A stretch of DNA of 64,000 nt from Enoplolaimus lenunculus (taxonomy: Eukaryota; Nematoda; Enoplea; Enoplida; Thoracostomopsidae). A program made the translations under genes and the position numbers. Positions 22,949 through 33,313 of this stretch are shown here, one piece after another; position 1 is the first letter of the stretch, and every line of letters starts with the position of its first letter. The notes beneath the pieces are model-generated. The model saw only the letters and a program-made list of their open reading frames with translations, did no database searches and was not told the DNA's origin. The stretch is from contig JASANG010003057.1 in the NCBI GenBank assembly GCA_030248215.1, positions 1 through 64,000 of the forward strand, read 5' to 3'.

Positions 22949-23329
22949 ACAATCTCGCGACAGTGTACAGTGTTTCTTGCAATTTGTTTTACGTGTTTAT
23001 TTCCAATGCAACGACGACAAACAATGACTGTGTCTTTTCAGCAACACACTGTACAGTATAGAGTTTTTGTTTTCGAAAACATAAACTATAACAGCAAAAT
23101 TACCGTTCTGTATGTATTAAAGTCAAAAATTCCAAAGTTTAAAATACAAAATCTGGAGCGGTTAATTATCATCAGAGTGCAACCGTGTATTCGTTTCCAA
23201 TTCCGTATCAAGTCAACGGTTGGGTTTCTGAAACCTCATTTAAGTATGGTTTCATACTTATGGGCTAAGCATATACTGAGAAAATTTATCGTTTCTAAGA
23301 ACGTACTTTAGTTTAAGTGTATGCAAAAA

Positions 23330-23640
23330 CAAATTGTCTTGTATTCAAGAAATATATATTGTCAAGAAATTTAAGACAATTATGTCTTCAAACAGACTCC
23401 AGACATATATGTCTTGAACTCAAGGCTTTTATTTCTTAAATTTTTCAGAAATATTAGTCTAAAACTTTTCATACTTAAATGTCTTAAATTTAAGACGTTG
23501 ATTTTTTCAAATGATTAAGAAATATATTTCTGATATATAAAAGACAAATATTTATGAAGTATATATAAAAGACAAACACGTTTGAAATAAAAACAGAAAT
23601 TTGCCATGAAAACCGACTCCAAAATTAGGGGCTGAAGCTC
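23330..23640. repeat. Repeated TTAAGACA / TGTCTTGAA motifs
   Basis: Many direct and inverted copies of TTAAGACA, TGTCTTAAATT and CAAGAAATATA make up this AT-rich stretch. The same motifs resume at 23740-23890 and 24130-24210, on both sides of the P1 insertion at 23886, which appears to have landed in one large element. Confidence 0.5.
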
Positions 23641-23885
23641 AACCCTAATTTTACAACCTAAGATACGTCCAAGACGTAAACTTATTTTGGGGAAGGCTTG
23701 AGCTCAGCCCGATATATCGTTGAAATTCGATTATAAAATCAGAAAATAAATTCTTGAATACAATGCAACTATTGCTTGAAAGAAAGAAACTTGTTTCTTT
23801 ATAAATTGGCAATAGCAATTTCTTGAATATGAGACATTTATGTTTTAACCATTTAAGAAACGAATTTCTGAGCTGTTTAAGGCTA

Positions 23886-24124
23886 TTAACCCTTTCGCTC
23901 ATAGAGTATACTGTGAGCAACTAAACACAATAATGTACGAGTAATTCCCACACTGTGAGCAGTGTTTAACATTAAGACGTGAGAGCCTACTCGGACTCGA
24001 GCGTCAAGCTCCTATAGCTCAGTGGTCATCGTAAACGCCTCCCACCCGTGAGACTGCGGATCGAATCTTACCTTGAAATTACATCTTATATGAAATTGAA
24101 AATATTCATGTGAGAAAGGGTTAA
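23886..24124 (+). mobile_element. P1 TTAA-flanked MITE with tRNA-like core
   Basis: TTAA at both ends (23886-23889, 24121-24124), inverted ends CCCTTTCGCTCATAG and CATGTGAGAAAGGG. Core at 24009-24075: A box TATAGCTCAGTGGTC and B box GGATCGAATC at tRNA spacing. piggyBac elements use TTAA and CCC-type ends; the coding-less, 230-bp size marks this as non-autonomous. Confidence 0.88.
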
Positions 24125-24316
24125 TGACTGAAATACAATACATTTATGTCTTGAAAATTTGCGAAAGTAGGAGTCTTGAAATTTATAAGACAATTTATTT
24201 TGTGTGCATACTTAAGCCAATGACCAACTTTGATGTGTTGCAGAATGTCAGTTTACATGTTTTAACCATGGTGTAGCTGAGATTGTAGACTATCCTGCCT
24301 CTTAATTATAAAGCAC

Positions 24317-24666
24317 CAGGGTGCAACCGAAGGTGAAAAATAGCGGAGCCGGAGCCGGAGCTGGATGTCAACGAAACTTGCCGAAGCCGGAGCCAGAGGT
24401 GAGGCGAAATTATGTAGTAAAAATGATGGTTAAATAGTTAATTTTAGCCAATATCTGCAAAATGTTGTTAAGTTGTTTGGTTTCACGCTAATTTCACGAA
24501 ACTTGTGACAAAAGTCAATCGAAACGCGCTAAACATATAAATTTAGGAAATTTATGCAAAATTTTTCTACCGAAATTGCCGGAAACTCCGACAAAAATTC
24601 TACCGGAGCCGGAGCCGAAAGCCGATTTTCTGCCGGAGCCGGAGGCAGACCTCCGGTTGTACCCTG
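24317..24666. mobile_element. H2 hAT-type MITE with 8-bp duplication
   Basis: CAGGGTGCAACCGAAGGT to ACCTCCGGTTGTACCCTG, flanked by TAAAGCAC (24309-24316) and TACAGCAC (24667-24674), matching at 7 of 8. hAT elements have CAGGG-type ends and 8-bp duplications. Confidence 0.88.
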
Positions 24667-24674
24667 TACAGCAC

Positions 24675-24745
24675 GGCTACAAGTAATTACTTATGCACAA
24701 CTTAAGTAAATACTTAAGTAACAATTCGGAAACCCAATCAATATC
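24675..24745. repeat. S1 fragment
   Basis: GTAATTACTTATGCACAACT and TTAAGTAAATACTTAAGTAA match the S1 ends at 8459 and 62213. Confidence 0.45.
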
Positions 24746-24814
24746 TCTTTTCGTTTCTGTTTTATCCCCGACCCCAAACAATTTAAAATGGTCATGGATA
24801 AAAATGTTGGATAC

Positions 24815-25372
24815 CAGGGTGCTACCGGAGGTCAGAAATACAGGAGCCTGAGAGCCGGAGCCGGAGGTGAACGAAACATTCCGGAGCCGGAGGTGAGGCG
24901 AAATTAGGATGTAAAAATGGTTACTCACTGAAAAATATACTTAAAATTAAGTAAAGCTGCTGCCGAATTAAGTGTCGGTTTTACTAATACTACGGTGCTT
25001 GGTAAAGTTTTACTTAATTTTAAGCAAACACAAAATTTTTAGCTTTAACATTTACTTAATTAATCAGAAAATGACAGCTGTGGTTTTACTTATTTACATT
25101 ATTTAAGCAAAGATTTACTCAATATTTAGTACACTTATACTTAAAAAAATTGTAAAATAAAACTATAGTATATATATTTTAAGTAGAGTGTTTTTACAAA
25201 GTAATTAGTTAATTTATGTCAATATCTGCAATATTTTGTTAAATTTTTTGGTTTTTGAGAAAATTATGCAAAATTTTACTGCCGAAATTGCCGGAACCTC
25301 CGTCTAAAATTTTACCGGACCCAGAGCCAGGGACCGATTTTCTGCCGGAGCCGGAAGTTGGCTACCGTAAGC
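24815..25372. mobile_element. H2 MITE carrying an AT-rich insert
   Basis: Left end CAGGGTGCTACCGGAGGT; right end diverged (GCCGGAAGTTGGCTACCG). Between about 24920 and 25200 lies TACTTAAAATTAAGTAAAG and its complement, foreign to other H2 copies. Confidence 0.65.
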
Positions 25373-25521
25373 TTTGTACTCATTGCTCTCTATGACGCGT
25401 AGGTTTTGAAATCGCGGTACTTGGTCTTGGAATATTTTGTATTTAAAATTATTCTGTCGAAGAATTACGAATTTAAATATTTAATCAGCGTTACATTTTT
25501 AACAAAACTAAACGATTTACG

Positions 25522-26681
25522 ATGTATTTGAACTTGTGGTTTGCGACGTGTGCTTCTCTTGTCGGGTATGTTTGTCGTGTTTTTATCGTTCAATCACTAG
25601 AGACTCTGTTGGTTGTTAAATACCAGTTGAATATTAATATTTATTTTTTTTCGCAATATTCAAGTATATATGCAGGCATTTGAAAATATATTATGATATG
25701 CGCAGACAATACCTCGAATATCATATGGTATTGAAGAACAAAAGGCGACTTACACATGATAATAGCAGACAAATACGAATTTTTCAATACGATATGGGGT
25801 CAACAATCAGACAAAATGTTACCCAATAGTCTAATAGGGACAAAACGTGTCCCAAGCTGTCCCGGTTACAACGTGAACCCCGCATTAAATACCTATCAAG
25901 TTTGATTTTTATATTAATGCTTATCTTCCAAGTCTCTACGCGTCTTTGTTACAGGTATTAAAATTGGTGCTAATTAGGGTCCATTTGGCCACCATTAAAA
26001 TCTTCCCAATATGGATCGCCCTTAGGTTTCGACTTTTAGGGTAGGTTCTACCGACCACTAGCGTTGAATCTTATAAAAAATCTTTGGCTTTGATTTCATT
26101 TGGAGGGGGGTGGTGGCGTGCGAACTCGAGATCTGAAACTGGTGTGATTATTAAACATAGATACACAGCAGAAAATGGTGAGTCAAATTGACTCTCGCCG
26201 AAATAGGCTTTTCCTGACTACACAAACTGAGTCAAAATATGACTCCACCACAGTCAGATTGAGTCGAATTTGACACTGGCAGAGTAGAATTTTGACTCGG
26301 TTTGTGTAGTCAGGAAAAGGCTATTTCCGAGAGAGTCCAATTTGACTCCCCATTTTTTTACAGTGTAGATATGTTTGTGATTTTAGGTCAGCATTTATCA
26401 ACAGCCTGACAAAGCCAGATTCCAATTTCTTCAATCAACCTTGCCCGACAGCATGTTGCGCATGCTACATCAACTGGGCACAAGGCAACAATCGAACCTG
26501 TGGGCCGTATTTATTCCGGCGTCGACGGTCTCCAGCGATAACCGGTCAAAATATAAACGTTGGAATCGTGAAAAATCATCATGGCTCGACCCAAAATGGG
26601 CCAGGATTTCCCGTTGGAGTGAAACCGCACGATTGTAGTGATTTTTTGGTGCATAATTGTTACAAATTTAATTGTCATTAA
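25522..26681 (+). CDS. Secreted cysteine-rich peptide precursor, 2 exons, 112 aa
   Basis: Exon 1 (25522-25565) gives MYLNLWFATCASLVG, a short signal-peptide-like start, and stops at GG|gtatgt. Exon 2 (26387-26681) begins at gattttag|G and restores the codon as GGG. The product has eight cysteines after the signal (C34, C38, C39, C41, C53, C98, C106, C111), with a dense cluster CPTACCACYINW, and a tetrabasic RRRR at 59-62 that could be a furin-type cleavage site separating an N-terminal and a C-terminal peptide. The intron holds a T2 element. The stop codon overlaps an ATTAAA polyadenylation signal (26677-26682). I do not recognise the family; a toxin, antimicrobial or signalling peptide are all possible. 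Doubt remains because another frame of exon 2 is open too. Confidence 0.5.
25660..25884. repeat. B1 element, left-truncated
   Basis: ATATCATATGGTATTG in the interior and CGGTTACAACGTGAACCCCG plus CA at the right end, followed by TTA as in complete copies. Confidence 0.62.
26164..26365. mobile_element. T2 palindromic MITE with TA duplication
   Basis: CACAGCAGAAAATGGTGAG to CCATTTTTTTACAGTG, TA on both sides (26162-26163, 26366-26367). It lies in the intron of the secreted-peptide gene, 21 bp before the acceptor. Confidence 0.85.
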
Positions 26682-26878
26682 AGTTCATATTAATCTTAGT
26701 TGTCTATTAAATACATTAATAGCACAGTAGTCTAATTCAACTAAGGTTTAACTGAAATTTAGTTGAAATCCAAGCTAAGCTTGAATATATGTGAAATTTG
26801 GACAAGAGTTTGAACAGAAGTATATTATATTTCGACTTCTATTCAAATCGTGAAAAAGAGACTATGCATTGACCATTT

Positions 26879-27025
26879 GGCCAATGTATAGAACAGGGCC
26901 GGATCGATTACCAGATATGGTTTAACAGAGTCGGTTTAAGCTTTAGACTAAATTTTTTGCTTAGGCTTAGGCTTAGGAATTTATGTGCGTATACTACTAT
27001 TCCGGCCCTGTTCTATACATGGGCC
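26879..27025. mobile_element. H1 MITE, perfect 8-bp duplication
   Basis: GACCATTT occurs at 26871-26878 and 27026-27033. Ends GGCCAATGTATAGAACAGGG and CCCTGTTCTATACATGGGCC are near-perfect inverted repeats; only two TTAGGC units remain inside. Confidence 0.92.
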
Positions 27026-27360
27026 GACCATTTTTGCAGCATGTTCGTATATTTGCTTAATCATTCCAGAATGAATTTTGCCTTTTCGATCCTTGATGTT
27101 TTCAGTACTGTTCGTTATGCAAATTCCACAATATCATGCGTACACTAGGTGACTTTTGACGACGTAGTGTGATGAACACAAACCAAAAATACTTTGATGC
27201 CCCTTAGCCTATATAGCTCAACGTGCTAGGACGAACCAGAAATTATCAGAATGACACGGTTCGATTGGAAATTTCGATTTATATTTCATATCCGGTTTAA
27301 CAAGTTCCGGTTCTGATGTCTTGAGTACAAACCGGAACTTTTTAAACTTTTAGTTTGGTA

Positions 27361-27555
27361 CACTGTAAAAAATGGCGAGTCAAACTGACCCTCTCCGAAA
27401 TAGCCGTTTCCTGACTACACAAATTGAGTCAAAATTCGACTTCGCCAGAGTCAAACGTGTAACTCAGTGAGCAGAATTTGACTCAGTTTGTGTCAGTCCG
27501 GAAAAGAAGAGCCTATTTCCGAGAGAGTCAATTTGACTAACCATTTTTTGCAGTG
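27361..27555. mobile_element. T2 palindromic MITE with TA duplication
   Basis: CACTGTAAAAAATGGCGAG to CCATTTTTTGCAGTG with TA at both sides. The central part of the hairpin is shorter than in the other copies. Confidence 0.85.
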
Positions 27556-27859
27556 TACTTGTTCTATTTTACTATCGGGTAAAGGTGCGAAATTGTATGT
27601 TTTGTCGGTTTTTATTTGATGTCAACAAATCTTTATTGACGGCTGCCTTTTTAAAAAATGTCACATTATTTGAAAATAATAATTTTTCATAGGTAAGGTT
27701 TCCAAAATTTAGGTGATTACGAGTAATTTTTCGCAAAACCGTAGAAATTCCGATCGCTACTTCTTTGAATGCAAGAACAGCAACAGGAACAGCAATTGAA
27801 TTTTTGTAGGAATTCCGGCCGTAACCTGTGTAATTTTACATTAGTTACAAAAGGTGCGA

Positions 27860-27925
27860 TATTTTTATATCGACGGCCGATTCGTTTGCCAGAAGCACAA
27901 CCCTGTTGTCTCGATACAGGCCTGA
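27860..27925 (+). CDS. Weak candidate end of a zinc-finger (LIM-like) exon
   Basis: One frame reads RYFYIDGRFVCQKHNP, resembling the last strand and the C-x2-H of a LIM domain, and stops after about ten more residues. No other part of a LIM domain was found nearby, so chance is likely. Confidence 0.12.
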   Translation, partial: YFYIDGRFVCQKHNPVVSIQA

Positions 27926-28037
27926 AAGTATAGCGCAACATGTGCTGTTTATCCTATCAATTAGGAACGGGGCCTAACAACGGGGCGTATAAAGCTTTGT
28001 TGTTTCATAGCTTAGGCGCAGCCTAAAATTTAATTTC

Positions 28038-28287
28038 ATGAGGGTATCAACCGTACATATCACCAATAACGCGAGCGAACGTCGTAAGCGAGTGCATAAT
28101 TGTTTTGAACTCTCAAATCCACAAGGTTAATATGCTCAAACCTGTTCGGTTTCTTTCAAATATTTCAGGAGGTATGTCTTCCGTACCAGATCTGGATCAT
28201 AGTCCCAATAATGATGGCTTTGGGTCTTTAGAAGGCACGCACGCAACGTCTTTAGAACCGTTTTTATCGCGACTTTATAGGTCGTGA
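28038..28287 (+). CDS. Possible small two-exon gene, 68 aa
   Basis: ATG 28038 reads to CAAG|gttaat at 28125. A 43-bp intron ends at tatttcag (28168), and exon 2 continues in phase to TGA 28287. The product contains a basic stretch (ASERRKRVHN) and a Ser/Asp-rich, likely disordered C-terminal half ending LSRLYRS. A 43-bp intron fits nematode practice. An ATTAAA lies shortly after the stop. No homologue recognised. Confidence 0.3.
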
Positions 28288-28361
28288 AACCATTAAAATA
28301 CACGACAATAGACTTCAGTTTTGTTTTTTCATCGTTCGAAACATTTTTCTGCTTGGGTTAG

Positions 28362-28674
28362 AAACGGGTAAAACAAGCAGTGGCTTTAGTACAGTTGCCC
28401 CCTCAACCTGGGTATGGGTTACGCTCAGGCTTTGGTATTAGTTTTTTTGTTAAAGAGTTACCTAAACCTAAACCTTTGCCAGAGTGTATCCGGAGCCTTG
28501 AACTGTGAAAGTACACATACTGAAATTTGTAAGCCAGGGTCGCGTTTTTGAATCGGATATTTTTGATTTCCGTGCGGTTGAAAAATCGTCTTCATCAGAC
28601 GATAAAAAGTTGCAAGATTTATACGATGAAAACTGTTGCATTTGCTGGTCTGTCTAACGAAGAATATAGAAAAG
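28362..28674 (+). CDS. Possible pair of exons
   Basis: 28362-28411 (after tgggttag, before GG|gtatgg) and 28538-28674 (after taagccag, before AAAAG|gtaggt) join in phase and stay open. In a competing frame the second piece reads FESDIFDFRAVEKSSSSDDK and ends DENCCICWSV, recalling the start of a RING finger. The two readings exclude each other, so neither is firm. Confidence 0.2.
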
Positions 28675-28702
28675 GTAGGTTTAGTTAACCTTTTAGGCGA
28701 GT

Positions 28703-28857
28703 GGGTCTATGTAAGAATCTTAAGGTTTAGACTAATTTTTTGCTTGTCTTAGGCTTAGGCTTAGGCTTTGGAATATGCTCATTCTTACGATTAAGCTTAG
28801 GCTTAGGCTTGGGAAAATGCATATAATACAGTTCCACCACGGTTCTTTACATTGGCC
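28703..28857. mobile_element. H1 MITE, left end decayed
   Basis: Right end GGTTCTTTACATTGGCC is typical; the left end is blurred. Six or so TTAGGC units are on the plus strand. Confidence 0.6.
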
Positions 28858-28918
28858 GACTTCTGGATTAGGCTTTTTAGGTTTTTTCGAGAATTTATTT
28901 TTAGCCTGAACTTCAGTT

Positions 28919-29192
28919 TTAACCCTTTCACTCATAGAGTATACTATAAGCAGCAACTAAATACAATAATGTACGTCCAATACACACACTGTGAGCAGTT
29001 TTTAGCATTTATAACATATATGCGCAGTGTAAAATCTCCACAAGACGTGAGAACCTACTCGGGCTCGAGCGTCAAGCTCATATAGCTCAGTGGTCATCGT
29101 AAACGCCTCCCACCCGTGAGACTGGGGATCGAATCTTACCTTGAAATTAAATCTCATATGAAACTGAAAATATTTATGTGAGTAAGGGTTAA
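28919..29192 (+). mobile_element. P1 TTAA-flanked MITE with tRNA-like core
   Basis: TTAA at 28919-28922 and 29189-29192; ends CCCTTTCACTCATAG and TTATGTGAGTAAGGG. A box TATAGCTCAGTGGTC and B box GGATCGAATC are identical to the copy at 23886. Confidence 0.88.
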
Positions 29193-29207
29193 TGAACAAA
29201 TTCTTAC

Positions 29208-29331
29208 TATGTATCATTGATATAACGGTAATATCACGTGTTACGCTTTCTGCAATGACCGATTCAGCAATTTTTGACCAGACACACTGCGCGATATATT
29301 CAACCGAAGAGAGCGAAAAGCTAAACACCAT
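29208..29331 (-). CDS. Possible first exon
   Basis: ATG 29331 opens 41 codons ending at ATA|gtaaga. Product MVFSFSLSSVEYIAQC, then KIAESVIAESVTRD, is helical in character. The following intron would begin with the P1 element at 29192. No downstream exon was found. Confidence 0.18.
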
Positions 29332-29617
29332 TTTAGACCAAAACCTTTTCTAATACGACTTTTTAGTTTTGATCCCTGTTGGCTGTACCAGGCTTGGGTG
29401 ACCGTCCTTGGATCAACTCACCAGTGACTTTCTGAATTTTAATACTGAGAACCTAAAAATGGTTCGTCCAAGTTTGTGACAATATCCAAAAAAGACTACT
29501 GTGTGTCCCCCGCAGTGGAAATGTTTTCTCTCCACAAATAGCCTATACTATAAGCTGAGGCCGCTGAGAGGGTCGTAACAGTAATATAAGCATATTCCTA
29601 AGCCAAATCCAACCGTC

Positions 29618-29875
29618 GGCTCATGTATAGAACAAGGCCGGAACACTAGTATAAGCAGATTCCTAAGCCTAAGCCTAAACCTAAGCCTAAGCGTAAGCGT
29701 AGATTCCTAAGCCTAAGCCTAAGCCTAAGCCTAAGCCTAAGCGTATGAATGAGCGTATTCCTGAGCCTAAGCCAAAGCTTAAGCCTAAGCCTAAGCAAAA
29801 AATTAGTCTAACGTTTGAACTGACTCTATTATAGCCCCTCTGGAAAACGATTCGTCCCTGTTTTATACATGGGCC
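29618..29875. mobile_element. H1 MITE, perfect 8-bp duplication, nested in another H1
   Basis: CAACCGTC at 29610-29617 and 29876-29883. Ends GGCTCATGTATAGAACAAGG and TTTTATACATGGGCC. Around 14 CCTAAG units. The left flank (29575-29605) is itself an H1 piece. Confidence 0.9.
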
Positions 29876-30365
29876 CAACCGTCCATGTCTACTAAGCCTA
29901 GGCCTAAGCAAAACTTTTCACTATTTTCGAGACTACGAAAGTGTCTTGGGGTCGGCTAAAATTATATTTACGTCGTACAAACGACATAAATTTTTCCATT
30001 TTGAAGTATTTTACGAAAGGCAGGTGATTTCTGTTGCTGAATAGTGATTTGCGCACAATATCTATTCATAGCTCAAGGTTTTGGTTCACAAATATCGTTT
30101 CAGTATTCAATGACAAAATGCGTCAAACGGGCGTAATTTGCACGTGTTTACACTCGATCATACAATATTTGTTACGCCTTCATACATGGATTTTCATTCT
30201 CAAATGTGTGCAGCACCGATTACCAGTTGGTGTAAAAAATACCTCGCCTACGAAGCGAACGGCAACTAAACGCAATTTTTGCATTAAATCTTGGCTCAAA
30301 GTTTCGTCATACAAAATTTAGAGGATTAGTCCTTCGCCCGTCTTGCCGGACTTCTGGATTTTGGC

Positions 30366-31133
30366 GGCCCATGTATAGAACACGGCCGGAACAGTAGTAT
30401 AATGCGGGGTTCACGTTTTAACCGGGACAGCTTGGAACACGTTTTGTCCCTATTAGATTATTGGGCCACGTTTTGTCTGCTTGTAGACCCCATATCGTAT
30501 TCAAAAATTCATATTTGTCTGCTAATATCATGTGTAGGTCACCTTTTGTCCTTAAATATCATATGATATACGGGGTATTGTCTGCGAATATCATATATAT
30601 GATATATTTTCAAATGTCTGCATACTTGAAGTAACATACCCAAATTGTCCTGTTGAATATCATATGATACTAGAATTTGAAACTTGAATTTTTGACATTT
30701 ATTAGTACCCAAAAGTTACACTGTCCCGCTGGATATCATATTATATTCGTTGAAATTTTGGAATATCATATGATATTCGCATAAATGTCCGACAGTGTTA
30801 CGTGATTTAACGTCCCTTGTACACATTGATCATTTGAGAGCGGTGGTTTGTAAGCTAATGTTATATGACATTCGAGTTTTGTCTGTTGACCCGATATAAG
30901 AGCCCAAATTTTAACGTTGACGCCGAATCAACATGGGACAAACCGTGTCCCGCCTGCCCCGGTTATAACGTGATCCCCGCATAAGTCTATTCATACGCCT
31001 AAGCGTAAGGATGCGCCTATTCCTAAGCCTAAGCCTAAGCCTAAACCTAAGCAAAAAATATAGTCTAAAGCTAATAAACTGACTCTGTTACAGGCCATCC
31101 GGAAAACAATCCAGCCCTGTTCTATGCATGGGC
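30366..31133. mobile_element. H1 MITE interrupted by B1
   Basis: Left arm GGCCCATGTATAGAACACGG and right arm CCCTGTTCTATGCATGGGC. Flanks ATTTTGGC and ATTTTGTC match at 7 of 8. The B1 insertion at 30403-30981 splits the conserved GTAGTATAAG of the left arm. Confidence 0.85.
30403..30981. mobile_element. B1 palindromic element, TAA duplication
   Basis: Inverted ends TGCGGGGTTCACGTTTTAAC and GGTTATAACGTGATCCCCGC plus A; TAA at 30400-30402 and 30982-30984, matching the uninterrupted H1 sequence GTAGTATAAG. The middle carries many ATATCATATGATAT hairpins. A 3-bp TWA duplication is typical of PIF/Harbinger. Confidence 0.82.
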
Positions 31134-31856
31134 TATTTTGTCAAACATTTTAGTTCTTAGTTTTGTTTGTGAGCCAATGATTTGAACATTTCCATTGCTC
31201 AGGCTTTACATTTGCTCCTTTTTACAACAAGCAACTGTACCAAATATACAGACACAAGTCTATCCCGACTGACGAGTCACAGCTCATCTGAGTACACTCT
31301 TATCACTCCACGACAAAATGTAGGCTTAGGTTTAGACTTTTAAGCAATCCCGTATTTATACAATTAATATTGTTGACATCTGTATTAAATAAATGTTTCT
31401 AGCTTGGCGTACATAGACGCTTCGATTTTGTCTTTAGGAATATGCTTTTACTACTGTTGCCAGTCGTCAGCTGGTGTGCAGTTTGGAAGATCGAATGTTT
31501 CAAGAAGGAAAGTGCGAATAAAAAATTTTTTCTCCAAAAATCTTGGGGCTGTTTTGAAATTTCGCCCCCCCCCCCGCTCCGAGAACGTTGGTCTTGGCTA
31601 CGGGAATGAATAGGCAGAAACAGCCATTATTTTATTCAAAACTTTATATTGTTTGTTGTTGTTGTTGGTTTTTACGGTCTTAGAGTACTGTTTAACTGGT
31701 TGTGTCTGGTATTTTTCTATTGTATACTACTATATTTTTTATGCTGAACCTATTTTAATAAAACGCGGTGTTTATGCGTCCAAAACTGATCAGGATAGTA
31801 ATTTTTTTGGATTTAGTGAATTTTTGACCGCGTGGAAAAGTTTGGGCGGTGCTTGA

Positions 31857-32105
31857 GTAGCAAATCAAAATACATTGCATTTTCCTTGTGGCGTTTTGAT
31901 TTGGTACTGAACACTTCAGTAGCAAATCAAAATACGTGACATTTTCCATGTGTTTTTTGATTTGTTACACAAGACTTGAGTAGCAAATCAAAATACGTGA
32001 CATTTTCCATGTGTTTTTTTGATTTGTTACTGGAGACTTCAGTAGCGAATCAAAATACATGACATTTCCAACGGTTTTTGATTTGCTACTGAAGGCTTCA
32101 AAGTA
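31857..32105. repeat. Tandem repeat of hairpin units, about 61 bp, four copies
   Basis: Each unit starts AGTAGCAAATCAAAATAC and ends TTTTGATTTGTTACTG-like, so every unit is itself an inverted repeat. Confidence 0.82.
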
Positions 32106-32252
32106 AACGTTTGAGTTGAATATTCCAGTAACACGATTGCAAACCGTTTCTGGTCATTTTTAGTGAATATTTCTTATGAAGTACTGCTAAATCTATGACC
32201 AGGTATAAACCAGGCTACAATGCTAATAATTAGTTTAAGCTTATGGTTAAAT

Positions 32253-32302
32253 CGGCCCATGTTACTTTAAGGGGCGTCCAGGTTTCTAGTGGGTCTACAA
32301 AA
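32253..32302. repeat. H1 end fragment
   Basis: GGCCCATGTTACTTTAAGGG and CGTCCAGGTTTCTAG match the end of the 48402-48584 copy in reverse. Confidence 0.55.
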
Positions 32303-32474
32303 CAGTACGTTCAAGTTTTTAAACGTTTCCGAAAATGGGCCAACTGTCGTTCAACCGAAAACGTTTCCAGGTCAGACATTAAACGGAGACAATGAAAAAA
32401 ACAACAGCTTACTGTTTGGCAACCTCAAAATGTCCCAAAATTCCCACGAGATGTTATTGTTTATACCAGTTTAG
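32303..32474 (+). CDS. Possible terminal exon
   Basis: Open frame of about 57 codons to TAG 32474, with normal-looking composition (FKFLNVSENGPTVVQPKTFP, NNSLLFGNLKMSQNSHEM). The nearest acceptors lie in the H1 fragment just upstream, so an exon bounded by transposon sequence or a broken gene is possible. Product unknown. Confidence 0.2.
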
Positions 32475-32535
32475 TTATTTTAGTTAAGCTGTTCATCTGG
32501 TTTTTGAGATAATTTTGTTTCACAAAATACCAATG

Positions 32536-32775
32536 GCCAATCCTGAATTTCTAAAACGGGGTGGGATAGCGAATTCAGACATTTCTAAAATGGGGTGGGA
32601 TGGCGAATCCAGACATTTCTAAAACGGAGTGGGATGGCGAATCCAGACATTTCTAAAACGGAGTGGGATGGCGAATCCAGACATTTCTAAAACGGAGTGG
32701 GATGGCGAATCCAGACATTTCTAAAACGGAGTGGGACGGCGAATCCTGAAATTTATAAAATGGACTGGGATTGGG
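32536..32775. repeat. 34-bp tandem repeat, about 6-7 copies
   Basis: Unit ACATTTCTAAAACGGAGTGG then GATGGCGAATCCAG, spaced every 34 bases; outer copies diverge. Confidence 0.9.
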
Positions 32776-33125
32776 GAGGGTGCACGATAGTTAAAACAGC
32801 TCGTAAGCGAAGTATACGAGAAGCCGAGCGTTATTGTAGTGCTAAACCTTTACTATAGAATCTTAGCTTTAATCCCTGTTTGGGGGTGGCAGGCCGGGAT
32901 AGAACCCCCTTGGATCCGCTGTTGTAAAATACTCTGAGTCGAACAGAAGTAGCGGGTCCGGGTTTAGCAAAAATTCTACCGGAGCCGGAGTCGCAGACAG
33001 GCCTCCTTTAATATCCTACGAATTGGATACAAGCCTGCTTCTGCACGCTCATTGGTTAAAAATTTACAAGACTTATCACAAATCAGTTAATGGTGCGGCC
33101 GGTCATTTGAGGATATGGGGATATG

Positions 33126-33313
33126 GGCCAATGCGAAGAACTTGGGCGGATCAGTATTATAAGCATATTCCTAAGCCTAAGCCTAAGTTTAAGAATGAGC
33201 ATATTCCTAAGCTTAAGCCTAAGCCTAAGGCAAGCAAAAAATTAGTCTAAAGCTTAAGCTTACTCTTTTCTGGTCCCACCAAAAACCGTTCCGCCGCTGA
33301 TTTTGACATGGCC
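33126..33313. mobile_element. H1 TTAGGC-bearing MITE
   Basis: GGCCAATGCGAAGAACTTGG to GATTTTGACATGGCC, with about seven CCTAAG units and the TCTGGTCCCACCAAAAACCG block. Confidence 0.75.

Noticed and set aside
23009-23311. Frame of about 100 codons near 23 kb
   Set aside because: No conserved pattern, no splice context; length is within chance expectation here.
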